Assembly (NCBI GenBank): GCA_022575985.1
Contig: JAKSXM010000132.1
Location: forward strand, 11,222,001-11,286,000
From: Anagrus nilaparvatae
Lineage: Eukaryota > Arthropoda > Insecta > Hymenoptera > Mymaridae
Direction: 5' to 3'
DNA length: 64,000 nucleotides
Position 1 is the stretch's first letter; each line of letters opens with the position of its first letter. Below, one piece after another: positions 1-15,745 of the stretch. A model generated the notes under the pieces. The model made no database searches. It was not told the origin of the DNA and worked only from the letters and a program-made list of their open reading frames with translations. The translations under genes and the position numbers were made by a program.

Positions 1-1344
1 AGTCGTAAATTTACTATTTATTTTAAATAATTTAAAATTAATCTCTAATTTTAGCAAATAAAATCATCAAAAATCATTCGACTGACTACAAAATTTTTAG
101 ATTAAAATTTTGCAGGAAAATTGATTTATAAAGTCAGATTTTTCTTATACATACATAATCTTTAAGGAAAGTTTTCTATTAAAATTTGTATTAAAATTAC
201 TTTAATTTTTAAATAAATATTTTAAAATTAGTATTTATTTTCAATAAAAAAATAAGAAACTCTAAAAACGTTTAAAATTCTAATCTGGACCCAATTAAAA
301 TAGAAATTCCATCAAATTTAATTACTTTAAATTTTAAAAAATACAATTTAAAAAATTCAGATGACCTTAATTTTCCTTCTTTAACAAAATAAAACCAACA
401 ACAAAATAAGAATTCTAAAAATTTTAATTTAATTCAATTTAAACTCAATAAATAACTAAATAAAGAAAAAAAAAAGGAAAGCTTTTTTACATAAATAAGT
501 AAAATATTCTTGAAAAATTTTCTCTATTTCTTAAAAATCTAAAATAGTATATAAAACAGTAGTAGGTAAATAGTATAATCATTAACAATAACAAAATAAA
601 CGTAAGAGCAAGAAAGAAGGAGAATGAAAGTTTTGAAATATCTTAGTGAAAATGTTTGATCAATCCATTAACGTAGTCACGAACGTTTCCCTTGAGTTTG
701 TATATATAAATGTAAACATGTCCTTTATAAATATAATTGCATGATTTTTTCATTTTTAATATTTAATATTTAGAGCGTGTGAATATTATAAATTTAAATT
801 AAAAAATAAATAAAAAAAAAATTTCAGCTTTTTTTTCTGGTATTTATTATCGATTTAAAAAATATGTATGTATTGAACTTGAATTAATAATACATGAGCT
901 CTTAAGAAAATTTTCTTTTATTCTTAAGTGGGGTTTCTTTTATTACAAGATTATAAAATATTAGGCTTCTTAATAAAGTAAATTTTATTATAGGATTAGT
1001 CAATATTTTATTTTTGAGCTTTCCGGAGCTTTTTTTTTTATGTAATTATAATTTTTTTATATGCTAGAACAAGTTAAGTATAATTAGAAAGTCATTTGGG
1101 TTTTTTTTTTTTATAAAAATAACATTTACGCTGCAGTTAAAGCACCAGAAATCTCAAATGCATTCAAAAATTTTATATGGAGTAAAATGAATTCCTCTCA
1201 GTGGGAATTTTGGTCACTAAAAACTATTTAGAAGGTTTCATTTAATTTTCGATAGTCGTTTTTGAGTATTTAACGTTATATCACCCCAAAATACGCAAAA
1301 AATACAAATTTTTGAAAAAAATTACTGATTGAGCTAAATTTTTA

Positions 1345-1605
1345 TGCACCTCCAAGGATTTCGAAATCGTTATTCACGAATCTTATAATCAAATTTTTAA
1401 AATTTTAAATAGCGGACTCAAAATAGCAGATTGTTAAGCCTTTTACCTCGAAACCGATTGTTATAAAAATTAAAATTCTGAAATAATATTGCTGATTTAG
1501 GATCGCTGATCAGGATTCTGAAGTCAGTTTTTTAAAATTTAAAATGGCGGACTCAGAATAACAGAGATCTAAATTTCTAACCTCAAAATCAAAATTTTAA
1601 GTTGT
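1345..1605. repeat. Degenerate tandem duplication, two units
   Basis: Two imperfect direct units share the core 'GCGGACTCA(A/G)AATA(G/A)CAGA' preceded by a run of 'AAATTTTAAAAT' type, at about 1411 and 1546, each followed by a 'TTACCTCGAAA' or 'CTAACCTCAAAA' block. It is non-coding. It looks like an old duplication or the inside of a decayed repeat. Confidence 0.35.
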
Positions 1606-3796
1606 TTTAAGCATTTTTTCTAATGCTGACAAGTTTCTTTGCTTTGTCAAAAATCAATTACAGAATAGTAATCTATTACACCAAAAGCTGTGAGTTATCG
1701 TTAAAATGCTTGAAATAACTTGAGTTGCCGATTTAGAGGTTATGAAACCACCATTTCATTAACAAACTGCAAGTGATCTAAGATAAAAAGTGACCACACG
1801 ATTGGTATCTCAACAATGCTAAACCCAAGCAATGGCGCCTGAGAAGCCGAAAATTTGATGCTTGAGAAACTAAATATTAGTGGGGCGAGACGCCTGCGAT
1901 TTTTCCTCTCGCGCAACCAATTCATATCTAGTGCAGACGATTAATTATCACTCCCAGTTTGCAATACTATTTAATAAAATTAAAAAAAAATGTATATGGA
2001 TAAATGGACTGGGGTTGATGATAAATTAATACGAATATGCGAGTATATATAGAAAATGGATTCATTGTAAAAATCTTTAGCATAAAAAAAATTGGGTGGA
2101 TCAGGGCAAATAACGATTTTAAAATGCAATTTTTTATAACGAAAAATTATTGCTCACATAATAATTACTTACAATGAGTAGAACAAAAATGGGGTGTACT
2201 CAGGGTGTACTATATTAAAAACTACTCCAATAATACGAAGCTGTTACTGGCAAAATTTTTTCTTTTAGGTTAAATCGTTTAGCTGAAAAAAATCTTATAT
2301 AAATAAACCTAAACATGTTCTGACTACCCTGTAGACTAATAATAAAATCTAGCATGCTCTAGTAGTTCCTGTTCTAAAAATCGTTTAAGAAAATTACTTT
2401 AAGTTCTTAGAGCAACTTTACCCTTGGTAGTTTAAAAATAAACCAGAGGCAAAATTTTCAAACAATAAAACTTAAATAAATAAAAGGCGTAGCATAAATT
2501 GGGTTTCGGGTGTCTACAAACCCTTAATAAGAACTATTTCAGGTTGAATTTTCCAAAAATAAAGTAAAAAACTAATAAATTCCCTATTAAATCACAAAAA
2601 ATTTCAAAAAAATAATGATCTAACACTAAAAACTAAAATCCAGCAACAAGAGCAACAAGCTAACAAATTAACCAAAACAACAAAAACCTTATACTCTCAA
2701 ACCTATACCCATAAAATAATATATCTTATCTATATTATTAGAAGTTAATTAGAAATACTCACTAAAATGTAATTAAACGACGCAATATCTACAACGATAT
2801 ATGGTATGAGAATAATTCATTGAAATTCAATATTATTAAAATTGTATATACCTCGTATATATGGCTTATATTATCTAATAAGTGATAATATCGATTTTCA
2901 TCAATAATAAATTTAGTTTCTATAAAATTTGTGCATATATATTTTCCTTGATGATTCCATTATTTATTGATGCACAAATATATATATAATATTGAATTTC
3001 TTTTTTATATTTCAATTGCGTTATATATATTTTTTTTTTTTGCTTCTGCTTGTCTTTAAGATAATGTCAATTTTTTTATTTCTATTATTTTTCTTTTTAT
3101 AGGTTGCTAGTATTTTTTTTTTTTTTCTTTTTTGAATTATTTTTATTATTACTATTGTTATTATCTTTAATTAGGATAGGTGAAATTCTGCTGTAGGTAC
3201 GAAATATGACAGGAAAATTGTATTTTTTTTTTGTTTAGCATAAGGAGGATTTAAATTTTAAAAATAAGCCTCATTAAAATATTTTTTTTTTAAATGAATC
3301 AGTTTTTATCTAAAAAAGAAAATGAAATGAAAATTTTATTAAAATAATATTTTTAGTTACTCATACTAAAAAATTTATGAATAGGTGTGAAAAACTGACT
3401 TAAAAAAAATTTCATAAGCCTGAACTTTATTGGACATTATTTTCTTTGTTTGATTGTTAGTTTTTAAGCTCACAAATCACGTCTATCTGTCAATGCCATG
3501 TCTTTGAAGATAGTATAGATCAAATGTAGCAAAATTTGTTTTAACAAGAAAAGATCGATTTTAATAAACTGTTGCTATGTATTTATAGTTTTCAAAATAT
3601 AGAACTGACCAAAATTAATTAACTTCAACACCTGATGATTTCTTAGCATGTTTGGTTTAATTATAAAAATGAAAAAATTAAATAATAAATTATTGATAGA
3701 TAGGTAGGTTTTAATTAAATTATCAGGAAATGTACACATTATCCAGTATAGTGTTAGTATAGGTATCATTACAGTCAAGTAGGATCAGTAACTATT

Positions 3797-3815
3797 AAGG
3801 ACGCTCTGGCCATTG
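3797..3815 (+). mobile_element. Solo terminal-repeat-like motif
   Basis: The sequence TTAAGGACGCTCTGGCCA is nearly identical to the end of the foldback element at 5592-6308 (TTAAGGACGCTCTGTCCA read from its right end). I found no matching inverted partner nearby. It may be a solo end or a decayed relative of that element. Confidence 0.35.
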
Positions 3816-5591
3816 AATTTTCGAAGCCAAATTTGAAAACTTGAGAACAATTTGAGGAAAATATATCAATAGAGGGCAATACGTTCTCAGGAGGAATCTG
3901 TATATAGACTTGAAGATAGCCAACATAGAGCCAAGATACCAGTAGGTATGCGGCTTTTTAAGTCGTTGATGTACAGACAAAGTAGTAACGAGCTCAAAAC
4001 CAAACCCTGGACGATCAGTCAAACTGACCTTGGTATCTTACGTAAAATCAGGCTAAATTTTTACAATATGATCAACAGAGTTGTTTCATAACATACCAAA
4101 GCTTTAAAGCTTTAAAAATATTGCGATTTTTGAAGCAGCAAGTGGAAGGCTACATCCAAAATATGTGTTTGTTATAATGAAAAGACCGAGGAAAAGACAA
4201 CGTGTGTAAATACTGTCTATAAAAAGAGTCAAAAATTTTTCACTAAATAATTTCTATACAAATACAAAAATCATAAAAAAAAAATTAAAAAAACACGTGT
4301 TTTAAAATATATGTCATGTTAATAAATCAAAATTTACATAGACAAACAAAAAAAGTAAAAAAATAATAATAATCATAGTAATAATAATAATGACAATAAC
4401 AAAAAATTTTATACACACATATAGGTATTGCGAAATCGCATTAAATCATCTTTGACACACATTCATTTTTTTTTTTTTTTGCAAAAAATACATTTTTCAT
4501 CCATATCAACAATTATAATGTGAATATAAATTTTGAAAAATAATTAGTAAAAAAAAAAAAAAAAAACTTTAAAAATTCGTTAATTAAGGTACAAAAATAA
4601 TTAAATAATGATTATTTAGTTTGAATTTTTTAATTAAAAATTAATTTAATATATGAATAATTTAAATATTAATTGAAATTTAATAATTTGAATATAAAAG
4701 ATTATTAATTTATAATTGGTATGAGTAATGGCCATATATAGAATCTATTGAAATAAATAGAAAGATAATAATTAAAATATTAAATCAAATATTGATTTAA
4801 AATTTATTGATTGTTTTCTTCGATAATTATTAAAATTACTATGTAATCAATTAGTTTTTCAAATAATTTTAATTATTTATTTTTATTCCATGATTGTGAA
4901 TGTTAAATAATTGCATATAAAAACTGTATTTTTAAAATTATATGCAGTTTTTAACGTTGAATATGTTTATAAAGAAGGATACTTTATAAATCTGAAAATT
5001 TAGACAAGGGGAAGGGTCAAAAGTGTCTGATTTAAAGAGTAGGGGTCAAAGGGAACTTAGAATAATTTAATGAATTATTAATTGAAATAGTTAGTATTTT
5101 AAAAACCGGTGGCCAGTATATTGTCTACAATCATAAATTTCGATAACATTTCCCAAAAAATAATCAAAAAATTCAAAAAAATGATCCATATAAAATGACA
5201 ATTCGATAAAATATTCATCATTTTAACACCAAAAACATCATTATTTTTATTTATTTCAGCCTAAAAAAAGCATTAAAATTTCTACATATTTATATTTACA
5301 AGAACCTCTACAAGTACTTGTATCTGCAAACAAATGATATACAATCAAAGTTGTAACGATCATAGGTTTAAATATATACCGTTTATATTTACCTAAAGTC
5401 AATATTTAACAAACTTCCCATGCATAATACGATAAAAAGATAAATATACGAGTTCTTCTATTATTTTTGTTTTTTTATCTTTGCTTAAAATAATAAAAAA
5501 TAAATTTTTAGTTTTTCTAAGTTTTGGTATACCAAATTTATTTTTCTGAGTCTTTTAAAAACTAAAATGAGGCCAGTGGAAATTAATGGTT

Positions 5592-6308
5592 TTAAGGGCG
5601 CTTTGTCCACCACTGGGTGTTTTTTGCGCAGCATATTTGTAACTAAAATGTTTTAACCATATATTTATTTATAATAATTTTTTAATGAAAGAATCAATGC
5701 TTTTCAGTATTTAGTACAAGAATATAAAAAAAAAATTAAAAATGTTTATTTGTTTAAACAAATACGACCTGTTAAATTTTTGAAATTTTTGGGTATGAGT
5801 TCCCAGATATGGGCTACTTGGATCAAAATTCTGCTTGGCTCATATTGAAGATCATTCAATTCTAGGTGGAGGTATCATGGGAAATTTTTCGCTAAACCTT
5901 TTCAGTAATGAGTTATACCTATTTGTTTATAAATTGTAGAGCATTTTTAACTTTTTTTTTATAAACAATTAGCTGTAACTCATTACTGAAAAGGTTTAGC
6001 GAAAAATTTCCCACGATACCTCCACCTAGAATTGAATGATCTTCAATATGAGCCAAGCAGAATTTTGATCCAAGCAGCCCAGATCTGGGAACTCGGGCTT
6101 TTATGACCCAAAAATTTCAAAAATTTAACAGGTCGTATTTGTTTAAACAAATAAACATTTTTAATTTTTTTTTTATATTCTTGTACTACATACTGAAAAG
6201 CATTGATTCTTTTATTAAAAAATTATTATAAATAAATATATGGTTAAAATATTTTTGTTACAAATATGCTGCGCAAAAAACACCCAATGGTGGACAGAGC
6301 GTCCTTAA
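5592..6308. mobile_element. Foldback transposable element, 717 bp
   Basis: Two arms of about 345 bp (5592-5936 and 5957-6308) are near-perfect inverted copies around a ~20-bp AT-rich centre. The outer ends read TTAAGGGCGCTTTGTCCACC on the left and TTAAGGACGCTCTGTCCACC on the reverse strand at the right. Both arms hold the 'TGCGCAGCATATTTGTAAC' block and the 'TTTGTTTAAACAAATA' palindrome. There is no coding capacity, so it is a non-autonomous foldback or MITE-like element. High arm identity suggests recent origin or gene conversion. I could not define a clean target-site duplication. A diverged relative lies at 18474-18850. Confidence 0.8.
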
Positions 6309-7680
6309 TGAAACTAATAACATTTACATATCAAATTATCTAAATAATATCACAATTTTCCTTAAAAAAATTAAAAACCCAGCACGATTGAAATTTCCCA
6401 AAAACTTAAAAAACAAGCTCATATATAAAAATAAACAAACAAATAAAAAATTTAATTGCAATTTTTTTTAATCAATAAATTTCATAAACACTCATTGAAG
6501 GCAAACGAGAGAAGAGCTTTGAATATATGAATTTTCATTTTAATCATTATTGTATAAATGGTGACGTTAATTAATTTTTGCTAATTAAATCTTGATGTCA
6601 ATTGAAAACTAACGATTTCATTTTTTTTTAAGTTTTGTTTATTTTTATTTATATACATTAAGTGTGTGTGTGTGAGAATAAAAAATTGATATTAAGTCTT
6701 TTGAACTGTAATTAAATTTTTAAACAATAAATTTAGATAATTAAAGTTCAGATAATTTTTTCTTTAACCTGACATACATTAAAACATTAATTTAATAAAA
6801 TTTACTATTTTTTTAAAATAAAGAGTCCAAAAAACGTCTTTTCTAAGTAAATACACGTCACTTGTTTAAAAAATAAAAAGGTAAACACAGTGTAAGACTT
6901 CTTTATAATAAAAAGGATTTTATTCAAAAATTCTTTTTTACGTCACGACCTTCTTAATTTAAAATTCTTTTGAACTTTTATTTTAGTATGTAGTAGTCAG
7001 TGTACCCATTTCAGGTTAAATGCATCTTTTGAAGAAATAAAAAATGTCAGAAAAATTCCAAAAATAATTTTGCTTACTAATAAATCAATAAAAAAAATCA
7101 AAGTCAAAAAAAGGCATTAATTTTTAATAAAAATCAGTTTTTAAAACAAATCGACCTTATTACATAAAAGGAGGGCAAAAAAAAGATGAAAATTGCACGA
7201 AAAGGGTTAAACTAATGTGAACTTCATCGAATTTAATCTCGAGGAATGGCACACAGTTTTATATCTCACGAATGTAATCGCAATTTTAAAAATAAAGTAA
7301 TAAAAAAATAGTTAAATTTTCTTTTTCTTTTAGAAAAAATATAAAACAAGGACGATTTAAAATTTTAATATTTTTAATTACACGTTTTAATACTGTGTAA
7401 GTAATATTTTTGTAATTTCAGAAAATTATAATAAATAAACATTTAAAAAACTACGACTTTTAGATAAACCGAAGTATGATAAAAAAATTTAATTTAAAAA
7501 ATTGTATATTTAAAGAATTGATCAAATTATAAACTATTATAATAGTAATCTCTCAGAGTTTGGAAGACTCACACATGTTCGGGGCTTGAAAAATCGAAGG
7601 GCCTCCGTTATGTACATCTGTTACACGCAAGATTGCAAAGAGACATAAAAAAATACAACTAAAAATAAAAAATAACTTAC

Positions 7681-7788
7681 CATAATAAAATGAGAAAAAA
7701 ATAACAATTGCCTTGGGAAGAATTCATTGTTGTCGTCGTCTTTCAATACACGACGTTTTCGCCGAATTTCTAGCATCTTGATTTTCAT
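7681..7788 (-). CDS. Candidate first coding exon of an unidentified gene
   Basis: An ATG at 7788-7786 opens 36 codons (starting MKIKMLEIRRKRRV, then an acidic DDDNNEFF patch) and ends exactly at a good donor, ATG|GTAAGT. The exon is richer in CG dinucleotides than its surroundings and lies about 0.5 kb from the only GC-rich stretch of the area, as expected for a first exon near a promoter. The rest of the gene would lie to the left, possibly outside the window, with 1-7680 as intron. I do not recognise the peptide. It may be a non-coding 5' UTR exon with a chance ATG. Confidence 0.35.
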
Positions 7789-8035
7789 CGCCTTTTTTTA
7801 ACAATTATAAAGAAAAAAATTTTTTTTTAAGTACTACATCGCACAATTTAGCTTGTTTTAACACGTTTATATTAATTTAAAACATGTGTGTATACAAAAA
7901 TTCGTCTGTGAATAATTTTACGAGCCGTCTGCTTTTATTTTATTTTTTTTCTTACTCTTGTACACACCTAACCTCTCTAACTTTTGATTTTTCCCGTATA
8001 TATCTGTTATTCAATGAAATTTTCTTTTTTAGTTT

Positions 8036-8460
8036 AATTTAAAGTGCGCCAGCGCGCGATATATTCATCCACCGAAAGTGTAAACGAGAAACAAAAAGAA
8101 AAAAGAGAGAAAAACAGATGAGTAAAGAGAAAGATGTGATATTATTATGGGGTGAAACAATTATGGACACAATTTTTCTTTTCAAAAATTTACTGATTAA
8201 ACTGTTTTTTAAGAATTTAATAATTATTACAATTTTATATTTAATTATTTGGTTTGTTTACTTATTTAATTAATCTTTATTTGTATTTTATTACACTATA
8301 ATAAATAAATACAGGAGAGTCGAAATCGCGAAATCGCGATTCTCTCCGCGTAGGTCGTGCGCCCGCGGACGACTCGTTCACTCCGTTAAAGTGGTGGTGG
8401 GATGGGGAAAAAGGTGAAGAAAATCGGGCGGCAAAGCTTGCAAAGCGCATGTGCATACTG
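8036..8460 (-). promoter_or_regulatory. GC-rich promoter-like region
   Basis: In otherwise AT-rich DNA, 8040-8075 (GCGCCAGCGCGCG block) and 8318-8460 are rich in CG dinucleotides. The second part includes an imperfect palindrome, CGAAATCGCGAAATCGCGAT, and TCGTGCGCCCGCGGACGA. This is typical of an insect housekeeping promoter. It would fit transcription leftward into the candidate exon at 7681-7788. The assignment is inference from composition and position. Confidence 0.35.
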
Positions 8461-8634
8461 TCACGTTGATTTCAAATTAAAGTATTTAAAAAGCTTTTTT
8501 ATTTAATTTTAACTATTTTTTAAAATAATTCTTTTTAGCAAACTGTTTAATTTTTCAATTTGATATTAAAAATTAATAAATTATCTAAATATTCCGGTAA
8601 TCCTATACTTCATTTATTTGAAAGCTTTAAGTAG

Positions 8635-8762
8635 ATTAAGAAAAGTACGGTAAGACATATCGAGGTGTGTTACTACTTACGCTATAAGATTTAAGTAGTA
8701 AAAGGTACAGGTTTATTCAGACAAGTTTATGTCTTACAGAACCGTACTGTTACTACTTAATC
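8635..8762. mobile_element. Small MITE-like inverted repeat, about 128 bp
   Basis: The left end GATTAAG..AAGTACGGTAAGACATA is matched on the opposite strand at the right end (GATTAAGTAGTAACAGTACGG, then TAAGACATA). The ends are imperfect inverted repeats of about 30 bp with a short unique middle. There is no coding capacity. Confidence 0.45.
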
Positions 8763-9897
8763 CTCACAAATGACTGTATACAATACAATAATTACAATAT
8801 AAATACAAAAAATTACTGACTTGATTAAATTTGAATAAATTAGAATAATAATTTAATTTTTTGTGTGAAATAAATTGTGATTAATTTTTTTTCATTAGCA
8901 AAATATAAAATTGATAAATGGATATTTAAAAATAATAAGTTCAAAATTTCTTATACATTGTATATATTTTTATTTAACCAGCTGTATAATAATAATTATA
9001 ATACAATTACATACTCTAAAAAAAATATAATATAAAATGAAAAAAAAAAACAAAAAAAAAAAAATCAAGCACTGCTTAACCTTAAAAACATTTTTTTTTT
9101 ACAAGAAAAATTTTTTGCATACTTTAAGAGGATGTAACACATCCTGTTTAAAATTTTTTATCTATATATATATAAGTATGTAATCTCAAATTTTATGTTA
9201 TACAAAAGCATAATTTTCATTTTTGCTTTAACAAGTTTTAACATTTATTTTATATATAGACATGATAAATATTTAAAATTTTTTTTTAGATTCTTTTGAA
9301 CACATTAAACAATTCAGATACACAAGACTCGAACGATTCAATTTTACAATATAAATACTAATTTAAAATGAACAATGATTTTTAATGCATAAAAAAGAAA
9401 AATAATGCGTCAAACTGATTTTTTTTCTTCTGTTAAATTAAACAAAACTAATAAAATTATCCAACAAGTTTTCCCAGTTTTCTTATACATGTTTATCATA
9501 ATCTACATATTTTTCCATGAAATGGGATGTTATTACATAGGATGACATTAACAGGTTTATTCTAACCCCTAATTATTTTTACAAAACACTGATGCTATAA
9601 AAGATAGATAACTAATTTTCAATTTCTAAAGAGAGCCTTTCTTTTTATAGTTTCAAAATATTTGCTACTTTTTTTTTCAAAAATGTTTCAAAAAACTTTC
9701 AATTTATGATTATCATTTAGAGCATCATTGTTAAGCGTTTATTTTAATCTCTTTTTTAATGATTTATTATAATGTAATGCTATATATAACCATTGCATTT
9801 ACAAACGTTACATGGTATAATTCATAACAGAAATATTTTTTTTTATTGAGATTACTCATTCAATTTTATTATTAATAAAAGATTCAGAGTATTTTTA
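8763..9897. other. AT-rich intergenic stretch and AP2M1 3' UTR
   Basis: There is no coding signal. Reading leftward from the AP2M1 stop, AATAAA-type polyadenylation signals occur within the first 100 bases (for example the complement of TTTATT near 9866). The rest is low-complexity A/T sequence. Confidence 0.5.
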
Positions 9898-12295
<2,398 letters not shown>

Positions 12296-15200
12296 TTAGA
12301 TGTATAAGCGAACTGTTGAATCAGCCCCAGCTGAAAATACCCAAGGTTGAATTGGATGAAACAATACATCTAAGATTCCAAAATCATTAAAAGGTTCATG
12401 ATTACTAAGCCTTTTCAATGGGACAATCAAAGGATTTTGTAACAAGTTGCTAAAAAATAAATATTAAGTCTCAATCAAAAATATTTTTATAATTTTATAA
12501 TTGTTTTAATTAAATTACCTATAGACCATCCCATGGCAAACTATCAGTGCACGATCATCTGAACCAGTCGCAAATAATGGGTACCTTTTATGATAAGCAA
12601 CGCCTCGAATACCAGTTGCATGCAACCTTAACGTTTGATAAGGCTTTGTACTTAGATCTAAATCAAACCATAATAATTTACGATCGTAAGTTCCTACTAA
12701 TAGATTATCACCTCCTGTTTAAGAGTAAACAATTAATTTTATTATTAAAATATATTACTCAAAATATTAAATGACAAATTTATTAATGAACTCACCGGGA
12801 TGTATTGCCATAGTAGATATCCATTGAGAATTGGATAACAATTTTTTTACCATTTCTTGTTTTACTAAATCATAAATTCTGACATTTCTTTGTGTCTAAA
12901 ATAAAAATTGATTATTTATTCATTTCTAATATGCAAAATTACTTAGATTGTTCAAACACTTAAAATTTAATTACTTACAGCAACAAATAAAAATGGTCTT
13001 ATTGGATGGAACAAAACACACTGAATTAATCCTTTTGATTTACTGAATGGAATTTGAGATCTCCTTTTTGATAATTGATGAATTAATACTGATCTGTTTT
13101 GTCCATCAGGCATTACTGTAGCAAAGTAATCACCTTTACCATGCCAAGTTACTTGCTTTACAGTTTTGAAATGACGAACAATAACTCGAATACCCATTTG
13201 CCAATTCTCTGAATTATCCAGTTCAGTTTGTTGTTCCCATTGAACTGCATTTTTTACCCTGTCGCTTACTAAAAAATAAATATTGCATTAGAATTTAATT
13301 TATAATAAAAACTTTTAATAAAAAAAGTGTACCAATAGCATCAGTTTGTGGTATAATTTCCAATAATTTGTCAGTCCTACTTGTAACTAGTTCATCACCT
13401 ATCCCAGGATTAATTAAAAGAACATTTTGTTCTGCAGCAACTGCAATTAAAGAAATTGCTTGATTTGGACACCAAGCTACACTTCTAATGACACCATTGC
13501 AATTTATAACTTTTACACATCTTCCATTTTCAATCTCCCAAACTGAAGTATAAATAAAATTTTTATTACTGTCATGAAAGTTTAAGTAAAAATAAAAAAA
13601 TATAAATAATCAAAATACGAACTTCTTACTGTTCCATCATCACTACCAGTAACTAAATATTGGCCATCCTTTTCTACACTCATGCATCGAACCATATCTG
13701 TGTGGCCCTTAAATACTCTCAATTGGAAAGTAGGGAAAGGTTGTAAGTCTTTAGGACTTGGTAATTGAGGTACCAGCTCTTCCGGTTCGATGGTTAGCTT
13801 CATTTTCATTGCCCTAGGGCATAAGTATAGATCCAAACATCTTTGGAACCTTTCTTTAATATATTTTGGATAAGCAGGCACTTGTCTAAGAGATTCATAT
13901 TTTTCTGGTATAAAATGTAATTTCCTTTTCCATGGAGTTGCTTTTAACTTATGCCACAGCTTCAATTCTTTATTGTCAAATAAGAACTCTGGAGGAGGAT
14001 TATAACTTTCTGAATGACCAGGAAGAAAACGTTTTGGAGCAGGAATGTGCTTATGAATTCTTCTCATCTCTTCTGCTTGATCATCTGTTTGCCAAAGCAT
14101 ATAAAATTTAGAATCTTGAGCTTTTTCTTCTCTTTCTTTCTTTATTTCTTCTGAAGATTTCATCCAACCCATTTTCAAAGCATGTACAAGTTTTGATACC
14201 TGTTTAGCTTCAGACTTAGAAGGTAAAAATGAACGTTTATGTTCTGGGAATTTCCTTAATGGTGTTTTCATTACTTCAGATGTAAACCACTCTACCCAAG
14301 GCTAAAATAATTGGTTATTGATTAATATTGTAAAACAAATTTATACATTTTATTAAATTTTAATGTAAACTTACAGCATATTCATCAAATGTGGCATCAG
14401 GTATTCTTTGTTTTTGAATCCTTGTAATTAGATCTATATCTGCTTCACTTAAAACAACATCTTGGCCTGTTTGGTAATCTTTTACTGTTCGCCAAAAATC
14501 AGGATCTTCCATTCTTTTCAAAAAATTGTCTAATTGATCGCCTTTTTCTGGTTTTAATAATTTCTTTCCATCCCAATCATAACCAATATGATCAAAATTA
14601 TCATACCATTTCATTGGTACATTTCCAACAGTATTTCTTATGTCTTCTTCATCCGATGTATCATATTCATATTCATTTAATGTTGTTTCAACTTTTAATG
14701 GAATTTCATTTGTTGTTTTGTTTTCATTTTTGTTTTTTTTATTTTTAACCTTCTGAATTTCTTTTTTATGTTTAACATTTTTAATTTGTTCTTTATTATT
14801 CTTGTCATTCTCTTTTACGTGTTTAGCATTTTCTATTTGCTTTAGATTATTTTTTTTATTACCTTTAATTTGTTTTATATTTTCAGTTTGTTCTTTTTTA
14901 TTTTTTTTATTACCTTTTATTTGTTTGACATTTTCTTTTTTTTCATTTATATTATTTGTATTACTTTTTATGTGTTTATTATTTTCGGTCTTTTCCTTTT
15001 TACTTTTTTCATTGTCTTTTAAGTTCTTGACGTTTTTAGTTTCCTCTTTATTTATTTTACTTGGTTCTTTTTTTGAAACACTTTGTTGTAATTGTTCTGT
15101 ATCAGATAAACTATCAGATTCATCTGTTTCAAACTCAAGTTCATCACTTTCTGTTTTGTCACCATTTAAACAGCTATCCTTTGAATCTTCGCTTAAGTAA

Positions 15201-15652
15201 TTTTCTTCATCTGAGTCTTCTAGATCATCCTCATTATCTTCTTCATCGTCATCTTCTTCTTCATCGTCATCATCTTCTTCATCAGTTTCTTCTTCATCAC
15301 TATTTATTTCGTCATCAGATTCAAATATTGGTTTATCATCTTCCTCATCGGATACAACTTCTTTAGCATCTTTTGTAACATCAAACTCTTCGTCTGATGA
15401 ATCATCTTCATTGAACTCTCCAGCAAGTAGATCTTCGGTACCAGAGTCCTATTATTAAAAAAAAAAAAATAAAATAGACCTCATGGTAAATAAAAAATAA
15501 AGAAATAATTAATTTCTATAAATTATGTTGCTTAAAAAAATTTTTACCACTGATTCTTTCCATGTTTCAGAATTAGACTCTTCTGATTCTTTTGGTTTAT
15601 CAGATTTATTAAAACTTTTTTTTCTTTTTAAATTAACAACTTTTTTTTTCAT
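12296..15652 (-). CDS. BOP1: Ribosome biogenesis protein BOP1 (Erb1)
   Basis: Core of the nucleolar PeBoW complex (PES1-BOP1-WDR12), needed for 27S/32S pre-rRNA processing and 60S assembly. Eight exons: 15548-15652, 14375-15448, 13623-14301, 13333-13542, 12979-13268, 12796-12895, 12519-12714 and 12296-12449. They sum to 2808 bases, giving 935 residues plus stop. After a basic N-terminus, residues ~36-300 are acidic then lysine-rich with a 17-residue tandem repeat. The BOP1 N-terminal domain follows ([51 protein letters not shown]), then WD40 repeats from [14 protein letters not shown] to the end (…[12 protein letters not shown]). It is longer than human BOP1 (746) because of the expanded N-terminus. 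The exon 3 donor (A|GTTCGT) is weak but is the only one keeping phase and the WD motif (…[15 protein letters not shown]). Confidence 0.96.
14732..15037 (-). repeat. 51-bp coding minisatellite in BOP1 (17-residue repeat x6)
   Basis: Six consecutive 17-residue units lie within BOP1 exon 2: [85 protein letters not shown], then a degenerate [17 protein letters not shown]. The period is exactly 51 bases and units 3 and 4 are the closest pair. The units are strongly basic and asparagine-rich and sit between the acidic tract and the conserved BOP1 domain, where they probably act as a disordered nucleolar or RNA-contacting linker. That role is inference. Confidence 0.85.
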
Positions 15653-15745
15653 TGTAATTTATTAATTAATTAATTTAAATAAAGTTTATAATAACATGTG
15701 TTTTTTAGTTTACAACAGGTTTACAACAAAAAGGTTATGAGAAAA

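Larger units (their letters stand above)
1..7680. other. AT-rich gene-poor region, possible large intron
   Basis: I see no open reading frame with coding character here. The sequence is very AT-rich, with homopolymer runs and decayed repeats. The distinct contents are a degenerate direct repeat near 1345-1605, a transposon-end-like motif at 3797, and a long foldback element at 5592-6308. If the candidate first exon at 7681-7788 is real, this stretch would be its first intron, running beyond the left edge. That is inference. Confidence 0.5.

Noticed and set aside
1740..1925. 61-codon minus-strand frame
   Set aside because: It is short, isolated, with no splice sites in phase and no recognisable motif.
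14802..15366. Two plus-strand frames rich in Phe/Ser/Leu and His/Leu
   Set aside because: They are antisense shadows of the Lys- and Asp/Glu-rich part of BOP1 exon 2.
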